Part shown: positions 1 through 3,219 of the stretch, one piece after another
Layout: every line of letters starts with the position of its first letter
How positions within the stretch are numbered: position 1 is the first letter of the stretch
Assembly: GCA_964564785.1 (NCBI GenBank)
Contig: CAZMCT010000171.1
Coordinates: 1-6,114 of the forward strand
Direction: 5' to 3'
Length of the DNA: 6,114 nucleotides
Source: CAZMCT01 sp964564785
GTDB lineage: Bacteria > Planctomycetota > Phycisphaerae > UBA1845 > Fen-1342
Notes under the pieces: model-generated
Database searches by the model: none
The model's input: the letters and a program-made list of their open reading frames with translations, nothing else
Told to the model about the DNA's origin: nothing
Position numbers and translations under genes: made by a program

Positions 1-71
1 ACGTCAGCGGCAACGGCTCGCTGGGGTTCGAGGACATCAACCCGTTCGTCGTGCTGCTGACGAACCCGTAG
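1..71 (+). CDS. C-terminal end of an exported protein with a dockerin/EF-hand-like tail (partial, 5' end outside window)
   Basis: Frame 3 is open from the window edge to TAG at 69-71. It gives 22 visible residues beginning VSGNGSLGF and ending DINPFVVLLTNP. The first two bases (ac) fit a GAC codon, so the loop can be read as D-x-S-x-N-x-S-x-G-x-x-D, the 1-3-5-7-9-12 ligand spacing of a dockerin type I / EF-hand calcium loop. The end of the next gene (492-3029) has the same pattern, including GF-[ED]-DINPFV and a stop a few residues later, which supports both reading frame and strand. Only the second loop of the usual pair is visible. The main body and function of this protein cannot be told; by analogy it is a secreted or surface protein. 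No terminator with a U-tract follows, and a palindromic repeat array begins on the next base. Confidence 0.85.
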   Translation, partial: VSGNGSLGFEDINPFVVLLTNP

Positions 72-107
72 GGTGCGTCCTCGACGCAGCCATGTGGCAC
101 CGCCGCC
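72..107. repeat. Palindromic direct repeat, copy 1 (36 bp)
   Basis: This 36-bp unit, from GGTGCGTCC to ACCGCCGCC, recurs exactly at 138-173, a 66-bp offset. It contains a perfect 6-bp inverted repeat, TGCGTC (74-79) with GACGCA (83-88), around a 3-nt loop. Its right end (ACCGCCG, 99-105) pairs perfectly with CGGCGGT at 112-118 just outside the repeat, giving a second 7-bp hairpin with a 6-nt loop. It starts on the base directly after the upstream stop codon. The composition resembles REP/BIME-type intergenic elements; orientation is arbitrary. Confidence 0.85.
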
Positions 108-137
108 AGCCCGGCGGTCGGCTTCGCGTAGCGGTCC

Positions 138-173
138 GGTGCGTCCTCGACGCAGCCATGTGGCACCGCCGCC
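138..173. repeat. Palindromic direct repeat, copy 2 (36 bp)
   Basis: Exact second copy of the unit at 72-107. The internal hairpin is TGCGTC (140-145) with GACGCA (149-154). The right-hand ACCGCCG (165-171) can again pair with downstream sequence outside the repeat, CGGTGGT at 175-181, around a 3-nt loop. One pair becomes G-U (G168 with T178, as RNA). The partner strand and loop differ from copy 1, yet pairing is kept. The same right end can alternatively pair, with a 2-nt bulge, with GGCGGTGTGCCAC at 188-200. Confidence 0.85.
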
Positions 174-197
174 CCGGTGGTGGTTGTGGCGGTGTGC

Positions 198-216
198 CAC
201 TGCCGTGTCGGCAGTG
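198..216. repeat. 8-bp perfect hairpin with 3-nt loop
   Basis: CACTGCCG (198-205) and CGGCAGTG (209-216) are perfect inverted repeats around TGT. There is no T-run afterwards, so it does not look like an intrinsic terminator. It lies between the second 36-bp repeat and the 11-bp palindrome and is probably part of the same array. It might also stabilise the 3' end of the upstream transcript. Confidence 0.6.
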
Positions 217-231
217 CCGGCGTAGGCGTAG

Positions 232-261
232 GGCAGGTTGCGCTCTGGTTCGCAACCTGCC
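232..261. repeat. 11-bp perfect palindrome with 8-nt loop, flanked by CGTAG
   Basis: GGCAGGTTGCG (232-242) and CGCAACCTGCC (251-261) are perfect inverted repeats around an 8-nt loop. CGTAG lies immediately to the left (227-231), and CGTAG (261-265) overlaps the right arm's last base. This is the longest perfect inverted repeat found in the window. The lack of a following T-tract argues against a Rho-independent terminator. Element-like edges and proximity to the 36-bp repeats suggest a REP-like or small mobile palindromic sequence. Confidence 0.7.
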
Positions 262-461
262 GTAGCTGAGCGACAGCGGGGGGTGCGCGGTTACGCGTTC
301 TGGCAAAATCGCTTGCAGCCCGCACGCTCGTCTGGGTACGATGCACTGGAGCGCTGCGCGCCGGGATGGAATCCGCGCGCCACCGGAGGATCGAAGCCGC
401 CGTTGCGCGTACCCGGCCTTCGGCCCGGCGATCCCCTGTTCGCTGCGAGCGCCCACACGTT

Positions 462-482
462 TTCCGCGCGTGCGCGCGGGAA
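462..482 (+). promoter_or_regulatory. Possible leader hairpin touching the ribosome binding site of the first protease
   Basis: TTCCGCGC (462-469) can pair with GCGC (474-477) and GGAA (479-482), leaving G478 as a one-base bulge and a 4-nt loop. The last paired A is the first base of the AAGGGAG Shine-Dalgarno region. Folding might affect ribosome access, but GC-rich leaders often form such stems by chance. Confidence 0.3.
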
Positions 483-487
483 GGGAG
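482..487 (+). promoter_or_regulatory. Ribosome binding site deciding the start at 492
   Basis: AGGGAG sits 4 nt before ATG at 492, a slightly short spacing. It favours 492 over the in-frame ATG at 366, because the 42 residues encoded between them are Arg/Ala-rich with no protein character, while 492 opens directly into a signal peptide. Confidence 0.7.
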
Positions 488-491
488 TTGT

Positions 492-3029
492 ATGTACGCC
501 CCGTCCGGTCATGCCCTGGTGCGGACTTCCTTGGTGGCACTACTCGCCTCGATCGCCGTCGCGGCCGACCGGCCGGCGGGCAAGCTGTCCCCCCTGCTGC
601 TGGAGCGGCTGGCCGACGAGGGCACGACCAAGACCTGGGTGTTCTTCACCGACAAGGGAATCCGGTCGGACGAGGAGCGCGCGGCCGCACTGGCCGACGT
701 GGCCGCGTCCTATAATCCGCGGGCGGTGCAGCGCCGCATCCTTCGAGGCAACAATGCCCTGCGCGGCGGCGCGCTCTTCGATGAGCACGACCTACCCGTG
801 GCGCCGGCCTACATCGACGCCGTGACGGCGACCGGGGCGAAGTTGCACATCGTGAGCCGCTGGGTGAACGCGGTGAGCGTGTGGGCCGACAGGGCGCAGG
901 TGGAGCAGATCGCCGCCCTGCCGTTCGTGGACCGCTGCGAGGCCGTGGCCCGTGTGCGGCGGGTCGAGGCGCTGAACGTCCGCGAAGCGCCGGTCGTGCC
1001 GCAGGAGAGCGGCGGCCAGCGGACCATCAACTACGGCAACTCGACCGCGCAGCTCAATCAGCTTCACCTGCCGGAGCTGCACGACCTGGGCTACACCGGC
1101 GAGGGCGTGATCATCGGCATCCTCGACACCGGGTTCAAACGCACGCACCAGGCCTTCAACGACCCGGCCCACCCGCTGGTGGTGCTGGCCGAGTGGGACT
1201 TCGTCGATAACGACGGGAATACCGCGCCCGAGCCGGGCGATCCGGCCGACCAGCACAGCCACGGCACCATGATTCTCGGGTGCATCGGCGCGTACAAGCC
1301 CGGCGCGCTGGTCGGCGGCGCGTTCGACGCCCAGTTCGTCCTCGCCAAGACCGAAGACGTCTCGCAGGAGGTGCCGGCCGAGGAGGACAACTTCGTGGCC
1401 GGGCTCGAGTTCCACGAGGCCCACGGCGTCGACATGACCACCGCCTCGCTCGGCTACATCGACTGGTACACGCAGGCGGACATGGACGGCCAGACCTGCG
1501 TCACCTCAATCGCGATGAACATCCACACCGCCAACGGCGTGCATCACACCAACGCCGCCGGCAACGAATACCACGACAGCAACCCGAACACGTCGAGCCT
1601 TATCGCCCCAGCCGACGCCTTCCAGTGCATCACCTGCGGGGCGGTCGACAGCTCGGGCACCATCGCGTATTTCAGCTCCGACGGGCCGACGGCGGACGGG
1701 CGCGTGAAGCCCGAGGTGTGCGCCCGCGGCGTGAGCACGCACACCGTCTCGCCCAGCAGCAACACGGCCTACACCACGGCCGACGGCACCTCGCTGTCGA
1801 CGCCGCTGGTCGCGTGCGTGGTGGCGTGCCTCGTTCAGGCAAAGCCCACCTGGACCGTGGATCAGATGCGGCAGAACTTGTTCGAGACCTCGAGCTACTA
1901 CGTACAGCACGGCACCTACGACCCGCTCTACGTCTACGGCTACGGTATCGTCAACGCCTTTGCCGCTTACAGTGTCGTGCCGACGCCCCCGCAGGTCGAG
2001 AATGTCAACCTGACTACGGGCGTCGCGACCGCCGTCAGCATCGAGCTGCCCGCCATCGACGACGGCGAACCCCCGCCGCCCGCGTTGACGTTCACGCTGC
2101 TCAGTCTGCCGATTCACGGCACCCTGACCGACCCGGCCGCCGGCCTGATTACCGCGGCGCCGTACACCCTCGCCAACGGCGGCAACGCCGTGCTCTACAC
2201 GCCCGGCACGATCTTCGCCGGCACCGATTCCTTCGAGTTCAAGGCCAACGACGGCGGGCAGCCGCCCGAGGGCGGCGATTCCAACGTCGCGACCGTGACA
2301 GTCAGCGTCCTGCCCGAGGTGTCGCTGGTGTACTCGTTCCCGCTCGACACCGACCCCGGCTGGACCACCGAGGATTTGTGGGCCTTCGGGCCGCCGCTCG
2401 GTGCGGGCTCGCACTCCGGCGACCCCTTCGCCGGCCACACCGGTCCGTACGTCTACGGCTATAACCTCGCCGGCGATTACTCCAACGACATGCCGCGCCG
2501 CGCGCTTACCACACCGGCGCTGGACTTCACCCGCGTCAGCGACATCCAATTGCGCTACTGGGACTGGCTGGCCATCGAGGACGCCCCGTTCGATCAGGCG
2601 GCCGTCGAGCTCTCCGCCGACGGCGCGAACTGGTCCCCGATCTGGCAGCATATCGGCCCGGCCGTGAGCCCTACCGCCTGGTCCCTGCGGACGGCTACAC
2701 TTTCGCCTGCGGCCGACGACGAACCGGCCGTGTACGTCCGCTGGGTCCTCGGCCCGACGGACGCGACGATCACGTACCCGGGGTGGAACATTGACGATGT
2801 AGAGGTATGGGGCCGCGTCGCGCCGGCCCTGCCCGCCGCGGGCGACATGGATTGCGACGGGGCTCTCGACTTCGCGGACATCAACCTGTTCGTCCTGGCG
2901 TTGACCGATCCGGCCGCGTACGCGATCGACCAGCCCGGCTGCGACGTGCTGGTGGCCGACGTCAACGACAACGGCTCGGCCGGGTTTGACGACATCAACC
3001 CGTTCGTGGCGCTCTTTACCGGACGCTGA
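492..3029 (+). CDS. Exported subtilisin-like S8 serine protease with Ig-like, jelly-roll-like and dockerin-like C-terminal domains
   Basis: Predicted 845-residue endopeptidase acting outside the cytoplasm. Residues 1-24 form a Sec signal peptide (R11, hydrophobic TSLVALLASIAVA, likely cut AVA|AD). Residues about 45-160 are an inhibitory-propeptide-like region with WVFFTDKG, DLPV, WVNAVSVWAD and LPFV motifs, a style I associate with Bacteroidetes and planctomycete S8 proteases. The S8 domain (about 180-495) keeps all key residues: D212 (ILDTGF), H257 (HSHGTM), oxyanion N358 (AAGNE) and S434 (GTSLSTP), so it should be active. Residues about 500-608 look like a cadherin/bacterial-Ig domain (YTPGTIFAGTDSFEFKANDG). 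Residues 611-775 look like a MAM/jelly-roll-type sandwich. Residues 784-845 hold two EF-hand-like loops: D785-D787-D789-D793-D796, and D823-N825-N827-S829-D834. The start at 492 is supported by the AGGGAG site. Catalytic assignment is strong; accessory-domain names and substrate are inference. Confidence 0.93.
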   Translation: MYAPSGHALVRTSLVALLASIAVAADRPAGKLSPLLLERLADEGTTKTWVFFTDKGIRSDEERAAALADVAASYNPRAVQRRILRGNNALRGGALFDEHDLPVAPAYIDAVTATGAKLHIVSRWVNAVSVWADRAQVEQIAALPFVDRCEAVARVRRVEALNVREAPVVPQESGGQRTINYGNSTAQLNQLHLPELHDLGYTGEGVIIGILDTGFKRTHQAFNDPAHPLVVLAEWDFVDNDGNTAPEPGDPADQHSHGTMILGCIGAYKPGALVGGAFDAQFVLAKTEDVSQEVPAEEDNFVAGLEFHEAHGVDMTTASLGYIDWYTQADMDGQTCVTSIAMNIHTANGVHHTNAAGNEYHDSNPNTSSLIAPADAFQCITCGAVDSSGTIAYFSSDGPTADGRVKPEVCARGVSTHTVSPSSNTAYTTADGTSLSTPLVACVVACLVQAKPTWTVDQMRQNLFETSSYYVQHGTYDPLYVYGYGIVNAFAAYSVVPTPPQVENVNLTTGVATAVSIELPAIDDGEPPPPALTFTLLSLPIHGTLTDPAAGLITAAPYTLANGGNAVLYTPGTIFAGTDSFEFKANDGGQPPEGGDSNVATVTVSVLPEVSLVYSFPLDTDPGWTTEDLWAFGPPLGAGSHSGDPFAGHTGPYVYGYNLAGDYSNDMPRRALTTPALDFTRVSDIQLRYWDWLAIEDAPFDQAAVELSADGANWSPIWQHIGPAVSPTAWSLRTATLSPAADDEPAVYVRWVLGPTDATITYPGWNIDDVEVWGRVAPALPAAGDMDCDGALDFADINLFVLALTDPAAYAIDQPGCDVLVADVNDNGSAGFDDINPFVALFTGR

Positions 3030-3103
3030 ACGGCGGGCGCGGAATACGTGCACGGGGGCCCGACGCGATGAGGTCCGGGCCGGCGAGTGCGAAGAAATGT
3101 GGC

Positions 3104-3124
3104 AGCGGACCGGTCGCGTCCGCT
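3104..3124. terminator. 7-bp hairpin after the first protease gene, possible transcript end without U-tract
   Basis: AGCGGAC (3104-3110) and GTCCGCT (3118-3124) are perfect inverted repeats around a 7-nt loop, about 75 bases after the stop codon. Only CGTTCCC follows, so a canonical intrinsic terminator is not supported. It could be a U-tract-less or Rho-associated end, or chance in GC-rich DNA. Confidence 0.25.
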
Positions 3125-3208
3125 CGTTCCCGTCGCCAGCGGCGGGCACATCAAGCGTTGAGTTAGACTGCCGCGAGGCGGTTCGTGCGATGTGAAATCT
3201 CGTTCATC

Positions 3209-3212
3209 GGAG
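3209..3212 (+). promoter_or_regulatory. Ribosome binding site of the second protease
   Basis: GGAG lies 7 nt before ATG at 3220, near-ideal spacing. An in-frame TGA at 3193-3195 with no other ATG or GTG between makes 3220 the first available start, and a clear signal peptide follows. Confidence 0.8.
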
Positions 3213-3219
3213 CAGGGAC

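Larger units (their letters stand above)
72..491. other. 420-bp non-coding region: palindromic repeat array (72-261) then the 5' leader of the first protease (262-491)
   Basis: No open frame here looks like protein; those that exist are low-complexity, Arg/Pro/Ala-rich readings of GC-rich DNA. The left part (72-261) holds two copies of a 36-bp repeat and two further hairpins, itemised separately. CGTAG pentamers occur at 67-71, 127-131, 221-225, 227-231 and 261-265, at or near the edges of the palindromic elements. The right part is the probable leader of the protease gene. A weak sigma70-like pair can be drawn there, TTGCAG at 313-318 and TACGAT at 337-342 with 18 bp between, matching consensus at 3/6 and 4/6. 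An alternative extended -10-like TGGCAAAAT lies at 301-309 without a good -35. Neither is strong enough to list as a promoter. No known riboswitch fold was recognised in 343-491. Confidence 0.7.
3030..3219. other. 190-bp spacer between the two protease genes
   Basis: No credible coding frame is visible. It contains a 6-bp all-GC inverted repeat (GGCCCG 3057-3062 with CGGGCC 3076-3081, 13-nt loop) and the better hairpin at 3104-3124. A TAGACT at 3164-3169 could be a -10 element but has no convincing -35 at the right distance. The gap length suggests the downstream gene may have its own promoter, which is not proved by sequence. Confidence 0.5.

Noticed and set aside
72..173. CRISPR-like array
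   Set aside because: There are only two repeat copies with a 30-bp gap, the repeats contain stable hairpins extending into the flanks, and no cas gene is present.
198..261. Intrinsic terminators for the upstream gene
   Set aside because: The hairpins are strong but none is followed by a T-rich run, and the region continues with further palindromes, which fits repeat elements better.
366..491. In-frame N-terminal extension of the first protease to ATG 366
   Set aside because: The extra 42 residues are Arg/Ala-rich with no recognisable domain and would bury the signal peptide. ATG 492 has AGGGAG upstream and opens directly into that peptide.
238..825. 195-residue plus-strand frame overlapping the leader and the first protease
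   Set aside because: It spans the palindrome and leader and then overlaps the protease in another frame, and it shows no protein-like pattern.
2841..3026. Evidence for a cellulosome
   Set aside because: The dockerin-like tail alone does not imply one. There is no cohesin, scaffoldin or glycoside hydrolase in the window, and the enzyme carrying it is a protease.
1506..3149. 547-residue open frame on the minus strand
   Set aside because: It is antisense to the first protease, has the same low-complexity composition, and would run through the conserved catalytic and dockerin-like codons of the real gene.
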